This document shows, one piece after another, positions 25,747 through 33,879 of a stretch of DNA of 64,000 nt. The stretch is from assembly GCF_007989105.1 (NCBI RefSeq), contig NZ_BJVK01000002.1:62001-126000 (forward strand). Direction: 5' to 3'. Positions within the stretch are counted from its first letter, which is position 1. Every line of letters begins with the position of its first letter. A program made the position numbers and the translations under genes. The notes under the pieces are model-generated. The model saw nothing but the letters and a program-made list of their open reading frames with translations, had not been told where the DNA came from and searched no databases. Origin of the DNA: Lentilactobacillus kefiri (GTDB lineage Bacteria > Bacillota > Bacilli > Lactobacillales > Lactobacillaceae).

Positions 25747-26412
25747 TTACGCTGTTGCAACTGCTTCAAACGCCTCAACGTCTTTTTCAGTTCCAATAAC
25801 CGTCACAATGTCACCGGCTTGGGTAACCGTTGATTGATTTGGAATAATGGCGCCTTCTTCGTCTGCGTGGGATAAAGCAATCACTGATATTTTGTATCGG
25901 TTGGTCAAATTCAAGTCGTTCAAAGATTTATTGAACAGCTTTGGATTCGTGAGTTCAAATTCCACCACCGATAATTCACCTTTTAATTTCAAGTCGTTGA
26001 GAATCTTTGGCTCCATCACGTGAAGGGCAATTCTTTCACCCATATCACGCTCTGGCTGGATAACTTCATCAGCGCCCAGCTTTTCCAGAACTTTTGCATG
26101 ACGGGCATTTTCGGCCTTACATACCAAGTGTTTGACACCCAGTTCCTCACAAATCATGGTCGTCATGATGCTGGCTTCCAAGTCAGTTCCAATGGCCACA
26201 AATACATTGTCGAAGTTTCCAATTCCAAGCTGTTTTAAGGCTAATTCGTTTTGGGTATCGGCAACAATCGCTTCGGTTGCCCGATCCCGAAATTCATTCA
26301 CCCGATTTTCACTTTTATCAATGACTAAGACTTCCTGATCGTGTTCCAGTAAAGCGTTAACGATGCTGGAACCGAAGAGGCCAAGGCCGATGACGGCATA
26401 ATTTTGTTTCAT
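25747..26412 (-). CDS. ktrA: Ktr potassium uptake, regulatory RCK subunit
   Basis: The protein has 221 residues. The RCK_N Rossmann domain starts with Y-A-V-I-G-L-G-L-F-G-S (nucleotide loop) with D at the end of strand 2 (V-I-D-K-S); RCK_C covers about 135-215. KtrA/KtrC rings bind ATP/ADP, and often c-di-AMP via RCK_C, to gate the KtrB channel. The ATG follows AAAGGAGC. The ktrB gene lies upstream on the same strand but is separated by a palindromic element with a strong hairpin, so the two may be transcribed unequally. Confidence 0.93.
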   Translation of the reverse strand: MKQNYAVIGLGLFGSSIVNALLEHDQEVLVIDKSENRVNEFRDRATEAIVADTQNELALKQLGIGNFDNVFVAIGTDLEASIMTTMICEELGVKHLVCKAENARHAKVLEKLGADEVIQPERDMGERIALHVMEPKILNDLKLKGELSVVEFELTNPKLFNKSLNDLNLTNRYKISVIALSHADEEGAIIPNQSTVTQAGDIVTVIGTEKDVEAFEAVATA

Positions 26413-26501
26413 GAGGGTGCTCCTTTTTTCAATATTGTGCTTCGTTTTTTTTTAAATTGAATTTTCATTTTTTATCGAACATGTTTTGATGCTAATGACT
26501 A

Positions 26502-26607
26502 CTCCCTTCGGCCTTCAAAATGCGTTCCGACGGCCCAGATGCTCATTTCTAAGGGGGCTTTAATTAAAGCCCCCTTAGAAGCCGCATCTCCCGAGCCTCG
26601 TCACGCT
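26502..26607. repeat. Stop-codon-abutting palindromic element, copy 2 (after ktrB)
   Basis: Read on the minus strand it begins right after the ktrB TAG with AGCGTGACGAGGCTCGGGAG. It continues with a perfect 34-bp palindrome (26547-26580, centre AATT) and then an arm ending in GTCGGAACGC...GAAGGCCGAAGGGAG, which is nearly the same as the right arm after uspA. It also terminates ktrB transcription. Confidence 0.8.
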
Positions 26608-27963
26608 CTAACCAATCATTACGTTTTCTTCCGGATACCTGAAAGCATCTTCGGGACGCTTTGACGTGAGCAGTGAATACATCACGGTAAAGATTCCGAC
26701 TCTGCCCATGAACATCAGCACCGCAAAAATTAATTTGCCGATGACACTCAGATGGGCAACCAGTCCCAAACTGAATCCAGTAGTTCCGAATGCTGAAATG
26801 ACATCAAAGGTAATGTATTCCAGCCCTTGAGTTTTGGGGATGGTTTCCGTGAAGGTTAAAATCATGGTCGCAATCGATAAAACCACCGCGACTAAAAATA
26901 CCAACGAAAGTGATCGGGTAACATTATCATTGCTGAAGCGGCGGCCCCAAAATGTCGCGTCCCGTTTGCCGCGCAGCGTTGACCACACTCTGATCAACAG
27001 AATTCCCACGGTGGTGGTCTTAATACCACCGGCAGTGGATCCCGGGGTTCCACCAATCAGCATCAAAATCATCGTAAAGAACATGCCGCCCATGGTGATA
27101 TGAGTAACCGGCAAAGTATAGAAGCCGGCAGTCCGTGGCGTGACCGCTAGGAACCATGTATTCATGATCCGCTGAAAGGTCGTCAAATGACTTTCCTGAG
27201 CGAAGTTTCCTTCGGTTAACATGTAAACCACAAAACTAAGCAAAATCAATCCAAGATAAGTCGTCAATGCTAATTTGGTATGCAGGCTCAGATGATGGTC
27301 TTCATGATAAAAGATAATATCTTTCCAGACCAGAAATCCGAGGGAGCCTGAAATAATTAGAATGGTTAACACAAACAGCAGGTAGGGATCATTCTGGAAT
27401 CGGACCAAGCTGTTGTCATACAGGTCAAAGCCGGCGTTACAAAAAGCACTGATTGAATGAAAAATACTGTACCCCAAGCCCTTCACAAAGCCATAGCGGG
27501 GATAGAAATCAATAAAAATCAACCCGGTTCCCAACACTTGAATTGCCAAAGAAATACGGACAACCAAAAAAACAACCGCACTGGTGTTGGCAAATGACTG
27601 CAGATTCAGTGATTGTTGGGTGAGCAGCCGAGTCGTTAAATCAACTTTGCGGCGCATAAACACGAATAGCAAAACGGCAAAGGTCATAAAGCCCAGACCG
27701 CCAATTTCGACCAACATCAAAATGACAATTTTTCCAAAGATGCTCCAATGCAGGGCGGTGTTGACGACGGTCATTCCAGTGACACAGGTTGCCGAAGTGG
27801 CAGTAAAAAACGCGTTGATATAGCCGGTCATATGTCCGGATCGGCTGGCAATCGGCAGCGACAACAAAAAGGTTCCTATCAAAATAATGATAAAGAATCC
27901 CAATGTTAATATCTGCGGCAGTGCCAACCTGGTTTTCAAGTTCAATGAATCAGAACCTTTCAC
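26608..27963 (-). CDS. ktrB: Ktr/Trk potassium channel subunit
   Basis: The protein has 451 residues with four M1-P-M2 repeats. Selectivity-loop glycines are seen in S-A-T-C-V-T-G-M (about 58), F-C-N-A-G-F-D, T-P-R-T-A-G-F and F-G-T-T-G-F-S, and V-G-G-x-P-G-S-T-A-G-G-I-K-T (about 310) is typical of TrkH/KtrB. It mediates K+ uptake, Na+-dependent in many Ktr systems, together with the RCK subunit encoded downstream. The GTG start at 27963 has no obvious ribosome site; a TTG at 27945 preceded by AAAGG is an alternative. Confidence 0.93.
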   Translation of the reverse strand: MKGSDSLNLKTRLALPQILTLGFFIIILIGTFLLSLPIASRSGHMTGYINAFFTATSATCVTGMTVVNTALHWSIFGKIVILMLVEIGGLGFMTFAVLLFVFMRRKVDLTTRLLTQQSLNLQSFANTSAVVFLVVRISLAIQVLGTGLIFIDFYPRYGFVKGLGYSIFHSISAFCNAGFDLYDNSLVRFQNDPYLLFVLTILIISGSLGFLVWKDIIFYHEDHHLSLHTKLALTTYLGLILLSFVVYMLTEGNFAQESHLTTFQRIMNTWFLAVTPRTAGFYTLPVTHITMGGMFFTMILMLIGGTPGSTAGGIKTTTVGILLIRVWSTLRGKRDATFWGRRFSNDNVTRSLSLVFLVAVVLSIATMILTFTETIPKTQGLEYITFDVISAFGTTGFSLGLVAHLSVIGKLIFAVLMFMGRVGIFTVMYSLLTSKRPEDAFRYPEENVMIG

Positions 27964-28090
27964 TTAGCAAGAATGCTAATTTCTAATGTTAATGACATAT
28001 GTATTATCGCACATTCCCAGAAAGCACCCAACTCTATGCCTAAAATAGACTATAATATTGTTAAATAAGTGATTGTGAGGGATAGATTTT

Positions 28091-29332
28091 ATGCTGATAA
28101 AAAATGTGCATATTGAAAATGCTGAACAAACCAGCGATGTCAAAATTGAAGATGGTAAATTTGTCAAAATTGCGCCTTCAATTGAGCCAACGGATGACGA
28201 ACAAGTGATTGACGCGACTAATAAATTACTGCTGCCACCGTTTGTTGATCCCCATGTGCATCTCGATGCCACTCAAACTGCCGGTGATCCTGAATGGAAT
28301 CAATCAGGCACGCTGTTTGACGGAATTCGCATTTGGAGTGAACGTAAGAAAAAATTGACGATTGACGACGTTAAGACCCGTGCCAAGAAAGCACTCAAAA
28401 TTCAGGTTGCCAACGGAATCCAATTCGTTAGAAGCCACGTCGACGTTACCGATCCGGATTTAACGGCCTTAAAGGCATTGATCGAGGTTCGAGACGAAGT
28501 TGCCGATCAGGTTGAACTCCAACTAGTTGCTTTTCCACAGGAAGGGATTCTGTCATATCCCAATGGCAAAGAGTTGATGATCTCTGCTGCCGATATGGGC
28601 GCTGACGTTATCGGTGGAATTCCACACTTTGAATTCACTCGTGACTACGGTGTTGAATCACTGAAATTCTTGATGAAAGTTGCTGAGAGTAAGGACAAAT
28701 TGGTGGATGTTCACTGTGATGAAATCGATGATCCGGAATCTCGCAACCTCGAAGTATTAGCCACCCTTGCCCTTGAAAGCGGGATGGGTGACAAAGTAAC
28801 CGCCAGCCATACAACGGCAATGGGCTCTTACAACGATGCCTATACCTACAAATTATTCAGACTCTTGAAGATGTCTCATATCAACTTTATTGCCAATCCG
28901 TTGGTCAACACCAACTTGGGCGGCCGTTTTGATACTTATCCAAAGCGTCGGGGCATGACCCGGGTTAAGGAATTGTCCGAAGATGGAATTAACGTTGCAT
29001 TTGGTGAAGACGATATTAAAGATCCATGGTATCCAATGGGCAACGGCAATATGCTGGACCCAGTTGAAATGGGGATTCACGTTGGTCACTTGATGGGGTA
29101 CAACGACATCATGAACTCCTATCAGTTCGTCACAACCAACGCCGCCAAGGCAATGCACGTCAGCGACCATTACGGAATTGAAGTTGGCAAGCCTGCCAAC
29201 TGCATCATTATGAATAACAATAACTTCTACAACGCCTTAAATGAACGTTCCGAGATATTGTACTCAATTCATGATGGTAAGATTTTGGTTCAAACCGAAC
29301 CCAAGCACGTAACAAATCATTTTAACGATTAA
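28091..29332 (+). CDS. codA: Cytosine deaminase
   Basis: The protein has 413 residues and is close to E. coli CodA throughout. Metal and substrate motifs are P-H-V-H-L-D (about 58-63), H-C-D-E-I-D-D (about 213), S-H-T-T-A-M (about 246) and F-G-E-D-D (about 311, where CodA has F-G-H-D-D). It hydrolyses cytosine to uracil and ammonia for pyrimidine salvage. The ATG at 28091 follows GTGAGGG. No cytosine permease (CodB) is adjacent; the gene stands alone with its own terminator. Confidence 0.93.
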   Translation: MLIKNVHIENAEQTSDVKIEDGKFVKIAPSIEPTDDEQVIDATNKLLLPPFVDPHVHLDATQTAGDPEWNQSGTLFDGIRIWSERKKKLTIDDVKTRAKKALKIQVANGIQFVRSHVDVTDPDLTALKALIEVRDEVADQVELQLVAFPQEGILSYPNGKELMISAADMGADVIGGIPHFEFTRDYGVESLKFLMKVAESKDKLVDVHCDEIDDPESRNLEVLATLALESGMGDKVTASHTTAMGSYNDAYTYKLFRLLKMSHINFIANPLVNTNLGGRFDTYPKRRGMTRVKELSEDGINVAFGEDDIKDPWYPMGNGNMLDPVEMGIHVGHLMGYNDIMNSYQFVTTNAAKAMHVSDHYGIEVGKPANCIIMNNNNFYNALNERSEILYSIHDGKILVQTEPKHVTNHFND

Positions 29333-29334
29333 CA

Positions 29335-29390
29335 AAAAGCACTAAGCACATTTCTGAAAGGAATCTTTCAAAGATGGACTTAGTGCTTTT
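29335..29390. terminator. Terminator between codA and hypothetical gene
   Basis: The outer stem AAAAGCACTAAG with CTTAGTGCTTTT encloses a second small hairpin (CTGAAAG...CTTTCAAAG). Confidence 0.75.
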
Positions 29391-29400
29391 AAAATCAAAC

Positions 29401-29898
29401 TTAATTGGCTTTCTTTTTCTTTGCAACAGTCGACTTCTTAACGGCAGCCGGCTTTTTCTTTGGCACCATTGCAGCTTTTTTGGCTGCAGCAGCTTCCTTG
29501 CGTTTACGAGAGCGTTCCTTCAAAATATCTTTGAGGGCGCCAATATCTTCTTGATGAAGATCCTTCCAAGACTTGTACGATGTATTGGTATCGGTATCGG
29601 TGGGTTTAAGGCCGGTATCCAACCAGAACAGGGACTCTGTCAAGCTGGGGAAATTGTGCATCCAAAGGGTTTGGCCATTTTCGGAGTCAAACGCAACGTA
29701 AGAACGGGCATGGTGCTGTAAAAATGTATGCTTTCGAATTTTGAAAGCTTCGCGTTTCCTTGTTAACCGATAATCGGGTAAAATGTACTTACCTTGTTTT
29801 TTTAATCGGGGAAAACGTTCGTTTATTTGATCTGATTGGTCTTTTAAAAGCGCTTTGGCTTCCTCAACCGAGATCAATGTGGCTTTAGTCTGGGTCAT
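29401..29898 (-). CDS. Hypothetical protein with Lys/Ala-rich histone-like tail
   Basis: The protein has 165 residues; the ATG follows AAAGGGGGC. The first 120 residues look globular and basic, with no motif I can name. The last 45 are rich in Lys, Ala and Arg (A-A-A-A-K-K-A-A, K-K-K-P-A-A-V-K-K-S, A-K-K-K-K), resembling histone H1 or DNA/RNA-binding tails. Nucleic-acid binding is inference from composition only. It is a single gene facing codA tail-to-tail. Confidence 0.75.
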   Translation of the reverse strand: MTQTKATLISVEEAKALLKDQSDQINERFPRLKKQGKYILPDYRLTRKREAFKIRKHTFLQHHARSYVAFDSENGQTLWMHNFPSLTESLFWLDTGLKPTDTDTNTSYKSWKDLHQEDIGALKDILKERSRKRKEAAAAKKAAMVPKKKPAAVKKSTVAKKKKAN

Positions 29899-30022
29899 TT
29901 AACTTTGCCCCCTTTACTTAACATTTTCGCATAGATTTATCTAATTGCAAAGTAGATGGAAAGATTATAAATAATTATTAATATTTATTCTTAAATTTTT
30001 ACATAGAGGGGTCATCATTGGT

Positions 30023-30940
30023 ATGAAATATTATGCTGTTAAAAAAGGAAGAAAGACCGGTATCTTCACAACTTGGCCGGATGCCGAAAAGCAGGTTAAG
30101 GGTTATTCCGGTGCCCAGTTTAAAAGCTTTAAAACACGAGGCGAAGCCGATGATTATTTGGGTGGAACAGTTGCCAACGTTGAGAAAGTCTTTGTGCCAT
30201 CCAAAAAGCAAATCAAAGCCGATCGCCGCAAAGCCGAAAAAAAGGCTCACGAGAAATCCAACCGTGAAATCATCGTATATACCGATGGCGGTTCCAGAAA
30301 TCACGGTAACGTTAAGGACGGTCATGTAAAAGCCAGTGATAAAGCTGCCTGGGCATTTTTAATCAAAGATGGTCACCAAAAGCATTCCAGGTCTGGCGGC
30401 GAGTTTGGGGCTACCAACAACAGAATGGAAATTATGGCCCTTTTGGAGGCTCTTAAATACTTGAAGAGTCACAATATGCAAAATGAACAGATCGACGTTG
30501 TAATGGACTCCAGGTACGTTTTAAACGCCATTCAAAAGAAATGGCTCCGTGGATGGCGACGACGGGGCTGGAAGAAGGCTGACGGATCCAAATTACAGAA
30601 TAAGCAGCTTTGGCAGCAGATTGACGCCAATCTGCGTGAATTTCCCCGGATTCAGTACTTCTGGACCAAAGGCCATGCTGACGACAAGGGAAATGTTTAT
30701 GTCGATCATCTGCTTAATAAGCGAATGGACAAAATGGCCAAAAAAAGTCCTCAATCAGCTGAAACCCCTCAACCGGCTCATCATAAGCCGGCAGAAAAGC
30801 CGCAGCGGATTGAGGATAAGCCAAAGATCAGTCAAACAAAGACCAGTCAACCCAAGTTGGCACCACGAACCAGTCATTCGGTCAGTGATATTGAAAAAAG
30901 TCTCAGACAACTTGGATTATTTGACGATGACAAGGATTAA
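30023..30940 (+). CDS. rnhA: Ribonuclease HI with N-terminal viroplasmin (RNA:DNA hybrid-binding) domain
   Basis: The protein has 305 residues. The N-terminal 45 residues (Y-Y-A-V-K-K-G-R-K-T-G-I-F and T-W-P-D) form the Caulimovirus VI-type hybrid-binding domain also found in eukaryotic RNase H1. The RNase H core shows the four acidic residues: Y-T-D-G-G-S (about 87), N-N-R-M-E (about 135), V-M-D-S-R-Y and the last Asp near G-N-V-Y-V-D-H. A C-terminal Pro/Lys/Gln-rich extension of about 65 residues ends in a short helix. It removes RNA from RNA:DNA hybrids. Its stop overlaps that of the opposing gene by 4 bases. Confidence 0.92.
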   Translation: MKYYAVKKGRKTGIFTTWPDAEKQVKGYSGAQFKSFKTRGEADDYLGGTVANVEKVFVPSKKQIKADRRKAEKKAHEKSNREIIVYTDGGSRNHGNVKDGHVKASDKAAWAFLIKDGHQKHSRSGGEFGATNNRMEIMALLEALKYLKSHNMQNEQIDVVMDSRYVLNAIQKKWLRGWRRRGWKKADGSKLQNKQLWQQIDANLREFPRIQYFWTKGHADDKGNVYVDHLLNKRMDKMAKKSPQSAETPQPAHHKPAEKPQRIEDKPKISQTKTSQPKLAPRTSHSVSDIEKSLRQLGLFDDDKD

Positions 30941-31503
30941 TGATGCATATGATTTGTTGAGTGATAACGACGGTCAACTTCTTTACTCCAGAAACCACCG
31001 GATAATTGAACCGGTTCTTGAACCATGATGAATGCATCTGGTGAGATCTCTTTAATTTGTTCCATCAAACGACGGTCGGCCTTTCGCGGTGCCAAGATAC
31101 TGAGTACCAAACGGGCTCCGGAACGACCTTCTGCTCGGCTGACGGTAACCCCATATCCTAGATCACGCAGCTTTTCAGCTAATTCCTCGTTGTGAGCATG
31201 AATCGGGTTGGTCGGATCAATCTGGACAGTCACTTCGAAGTTGACATAGCCCAGGGCAATATTATCTTCAATAACAATTCCGATGTAAATGCCAACACCA
31301 AATCCGACCGCATAAGCGGCGATGTTCAATGGACTGTCGATATGCTGTAAGGCAATCGCCAAAGCCATAACGTAAACAAATTCCTCACCGATCGCAACAA
31401 TCGGCGCCAGAAATTGGTGACCTTTGACAACCAACATTGTCCTGAAGGTATTAATCGAAATGTATAAAGCGTTTAATACAAAAATTGTGATTGCAAGTTT
31501 CAT
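30937..31503 (-). CDS. DUF2179/UPF0316-type membrane protein
   Basis: The protein has 188 residues: three N-terminal membrane helices (about 1-85) followed by a soluble domain (about 88-170) with the segment G-Y-G-V-T-V-S-R-A-E-G-R-S-G-A-R. This is the YebE/UPF0316 arrangement with a DUF2179-like ligand domain. Function is unknown; related DUF2179 domains are thought to bind small ligands. The ATG follows GGGAGGAAG. Its promoter region carries a 9-bp dyad. Confidence 0.82.
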   Translation of the reverse strand: MKLAITIFVLNALYISINTFRTMLVVKGHQFLAPIVAIGEEFVYVMALAIALQHIDSPLNIAAYAVGFGVGIYIGIVIEDNIALGYVNFEVTVQIDPTNPIHAHNEELAEKLRDLGYGVTVSRAEGRSGARLVLSILAPRKADRRLMEQIKEISPDAFIMVQEPVQLSGGFWSKEVDRRYHSTNHMHH

Positions 31504-31551
31504 TAAAGTCTTCCTCCCGATTCGTTTAATTTAAGTCTATCACTTTTGCAT

Positions 31552-31640
31552 AATAGGATACCAGAAAGGACGTTATATCCTATTAGAATAGGCGTCGACA
31601 ATTTGTTAACGTTGACAACTATTGTAATTAACGGTATTCT
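31552..31640. promoter_or_regulatory. Divergent promoter region with two dyads
   Basis: The perfect 9-bp arms AATAGGATA (31552-31560) and TATCCTATT (31576-31584) are separated by 15 nt. A plus-strand promoter follows, TTGACA (31612-31617), 17 nt, TATTCT (31635-31640); its -35 sits in the near-palindrome TTGTTAACGTTGACAA (31603-31618). Both dyads are candidate operators for the divergent genes. Confidence 0.6.
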
Positions 31641-31680
31641 AAACTTTGAATAATATTTAAAAGTAAGGGTTGTTGGCCTA

Positions 31681-32121
31681 ATGAATAATATCAATTTAAT
31701 TCCATATCTGACGTTTGAAAACACCAAAGAGGCTTTGGACTATTATCAAACCGTTTTTGGTGTTACGAACGTTCAGCGTGAATCCCCAACAGAAAAACAA
31801 GCAGAAGACATGTCACTTAATGACGATGTCAATCTCGACGACCTTACACTGCAAGCAAGCTTTCAAGTACTGGGCAAGCAGGTCTTTTGTGCTGACAGTT
31901 TCCTGGGTAAGCCGGTTATTTCATCAATGATTTCATTGATGCTTGAAGTCGACCTCCATGATTCTGACGCACTTTCTGCGCTCCAGGATTTATATGAGCG
32001 GGTAGTGGAATCTGAACAAGTTAAAGTGATTGTAACTTTTGAAAAGAAATCGTCTGGTAACAAATACGGCCAGATTGTAGATAAGTATGGTATCACATGG
32101 ATATTTAATGCTGTTAAGTAA
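31681..32121 (+). CDS. VOC/PhnB-like glyoxalase-fold protein
   Basis: The protein has 146 residues. Y-L-T-F-E-N-T-K-E-A-L-D-Y-Y near the N-terminus and the C-terminal D-K-Y-G-I-T-W-I-F-N are the PhnB/3-demethylubiquinone methyltransferase-like pattern of the vicinal oxygen chelate superfamily. Typical metal residues are not obvious, so enzymatic activity is uncertain. It is monocistronic between a consensus promoter and a terminator. Confidence 0.82.
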   Translation: MNNINLIPYLTFENTKEALDYYQTVFGVTNVQRESPTEKQAEDMSLNDDVNLDDLTLQASFQVLGKQVFCADSFLGKPVISSMISLMLEVDLHDSDALSALQDLYERVVESEQVKVIVTFEKKSSGNKYGQIVDKYGITWIFNAVK

Positions 32122-32137
32122 TTTTGGACGGTGATTG

Positions 32138-32173
32138 AGGCTGAAAACACGTTTGTTGTTTTCGGTCTTTTTT
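32138..32173 (+). terminator. Terminator of VOC gene
   Basis: AGGCTGAAAACA pairs with TGTTTTCGGTCT (two G-T pairs), followed by TTTTT. Confidence 0.7.
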
Positions 32174-32192
32174 CATAAAAGGGGTGTTTGAA

Positions 32193-32867
32193 ATGACTGA
32201 CTTTTCAAATATTAAAGGGGTTTTATTTGATCTTAACGGGATCATTACCGATTCTTGGCTGTATCATAGCAAGTCATGGCGACAGGTTGCCGAAAGTATC
32301 GGCGTTCAGTGGAGTTCGAAATTAGAAGAAGCCATCAAAGGACGCGACCGGATTGACTCACTGAATGCCATTCTTCAAGCCGGTGGTTTGGAAAACCGGT
32401 ATTCCGAACAAGAAAAAGAAGCATTGGCTGATAAGAAGAATGACATTTATCAACAAATGCTTGAAATTATGAACCCGGATGATATTTTACCGGGGATCCA
32501 CCCGTTTTTGGCTGAACTGCGTCGAAATCATTATCAAATGATTATTGCTTCAGCATCTGCCAACGCACCAAAGGAAATTAAAAAGCTTGAGTTGGAAGAT
32601 TATTTTCCACTCATCGTTGATCTCAAAAAGATTAAGCATAACAAGCCGGCACCGGACGTTTATTTGAAGGCTGCCGAAATGCTGCACTTGAATGTGGATC
32701 AGTGTATCGGGATTGACGACGGCATCGTGGGCGTTGAATCAATCAACGCGGCTCACGTTGTTTCAATTGGTGTCGGCGATCCGCATGTGTTGAACATGGC
32801 GGATATCAACTTTGAATCCACTAAAGAATTAACCTTGGCCAATATTCGTCAGAACTGGCCCAAGTGA
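32193..32867 (+). CDS. Beta-phosphoglucomutase-like HAD protein with Asp-to-Asn at the acid/base position
   Basis: The protein has 224 residues from the ATG at 32193 after AGGGG. Overall it matches PgmB: cap domain, S-A-S-A-N (motif II Ser), K-P-A-P-D (motif III Lys) and G-I-D-D-G (motif IV). Motif I reads F-D-L-N-G-I-I-T-D-S. The nucleophile Asp13 is present, but the second Asp, the general acid/base of beta-PGM, is Asn15 (codon AAC at 32235). Loss of that group greatly slows mutase chemistry in known enzymes, so this protein may be impaired or have another activity. No maltose or trehalose phosphorylase is adjacent. Its 3' end overlaps the opposing gene by 19 nt. Confidence 0.85.
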   Translation: MTDFSNIKGVLFDLNGIITDSWLYHSKSWRQVAESIGVQWSSKLEEAIKGRDRIDSLNAILQAGGLENRYSEQEKEALADKKNDIYQQMLEIMNPDDILPGIHPFLAELRRNHYQMIIASASANAPKEIKKLELEDYFPLIVDLKKIKHNKPAPDVYLKAAEMLHLNVDQCIGIDDGIVGVESINAAHVVSIGVGDPHVLNMADINFESTKELTLANIRQNWPK

Positions 32868-33217
32868 TCCGTCAGGTATTGCTTTAAAACCACCGCTTGA
32901 TTGTTCTCACGGTCTTTGGCACCATACAGGAGAATCACGTTGGTGGTTTTTAATTTATCGCCAACTAATTTGATGAATTCAGCAGTTTTGGGATTATTGT
33001 CCAATTCTGCAATATACTTGGTTTTAAAGTCCGGAAACTTTTCGGGATCGTGTGAGAACCAAGTTCGCAGTTCTTTTGATGGGGCAATTTCTTTTTCCCA
33101 TTCATCCAATTTGGCGTTGACCTTTGAAATTCCGCGGGGCCATAAGCGGTCAACTAAGATGCGGTAGCCTGATAGATCTTGTGGTTTATCATAAATTCGT
33201 TCCAGCTTTAATTCCAT
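32849..33217 (-). CDS. DUF488 family protein
   Basis: The protein has 122 residues from the ATG at 33217, 7 nt after GGAGG. R-I-L-V-D-R-L-W-P-R-G-I-S-K, W-F-S-H-D-P-E-K-F and L-L-Y-G-A-K-D are hallmarks of DUF488 (YeaO-like), a small family of unknown function. Its start lies 38 bp from the divergent glycosylase start, so its promoter must lie within that gene's coding sequence. It overlaps the mutase-like gene tail-to-tail. Confidence 0.88.
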   Translation of the reverse strand: MELKLERIYDKPQDLSGYRILVDRLWPRGISKVNAKLDEWEKEIAPSKELRTWFSHDPEKFPDFKTKYIAELDNNPKTAEFIKLVGDKLKTTNVILLYGAKDRENNQAVVLKQYLTDHLGQF

Positions 33218-33255
33218 ATTATTACCTCCGTTATTGATTGAAAGGAGTGGTCGAT

Positions 33256-33879
33256 TTGGACCAGGATCCATTTTATTCCAGCAGCACGACTGATCAAATA
33301 TCACGAGAAATGCTGGGGATGTTACTTACATATGATTCACCAAAGGGACTGGTAGGCGGTTGGATTGTTGAAACCGAGGCCTACATGGGTCAGAAAGATT
33401 CTGCCGCCCATGCTTTTAAAGGCAGACGGACAGCTTCCAACGAGCCATTATATGGTCCTCCTGGTACAGTCTACATCTATTCCATCCATGGACGTTATTT
33501 ACTGGATGTAGCTGCTCAAGAAAAAGACATTCCTCAAGGAGTCTTAATTCGGGCCGTTGAACCAACAATCGGTTTGGATATCATGGAACAGAATCGAACC
33601 AAACACGGTGTTGATTTAACCAATGGTCCCGGTAAACTCATGGAAGCTTTTGGGATTGCCGACAAAAAGATGAACATGGAAATATTTGGCGATAGTAAGC
33701 TGAATATTCATCAGCAAGACAAAAAAATCCCGGCTCATATTGAAGAATCCAATCGAATCGGGGTTGCAAATCAAGGGACTTGGGCAACCAAGCCACTCAG
33801 ATATTTTGTTAAGGGCAATCCCTATGTTTCAGGAATTAAGAAACGTGATGTTGATTTAAAAACCCATGGTTGGCGTTAA
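33256..33879 (+). CDS. 3-methyladenine (alkyladenine) DNA glycosylase, AAG/MPG type
   Basis: The protein has 207 residues from the TTG at 33256, 8-9 nt after AAAGGAG. The motifs G-G-W-I-V-E-T-E-A-Y with the catalytic Glu, G-P-P-G-T-V-Y-I-Y-S-I-H, V-L-I-R-A-V-E-P and L-T-N-G-P-G-K-L are diagnostic of AAG-type glycosylases. These flip out and excise alkylated and deaminated purines in base excision repair. It is tightly packed between DUF488 (divergent) and the PgpA-like gene (convergent, 4-nt overlap). Confidence 0.93.
   Translation: MDQDPFYSSSTTDQISREMLGMLLTYDSPKGLVGGWIVETEAYMGQKDSAAHAFKGRRTASNEPLYGPPGTVYIYSIHGRYLLDVAAQEKDIPQGVLIRAVEPTIGLDIMEQNRTKHGVDLTNGPGKLMEAFGIADKKMNMEIFGDSKLNIHQQDKKIPAHIEESNRIGVANQGTWATKPLRYFVKGNPYVSGIKKRDVDLKTHGWR

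Noticed and set aside
30549-31028. 159-codon plus-strand frame
   Set aside because: It is an out-of-frame shadow of the rnhA 3' half and the opposing gene.
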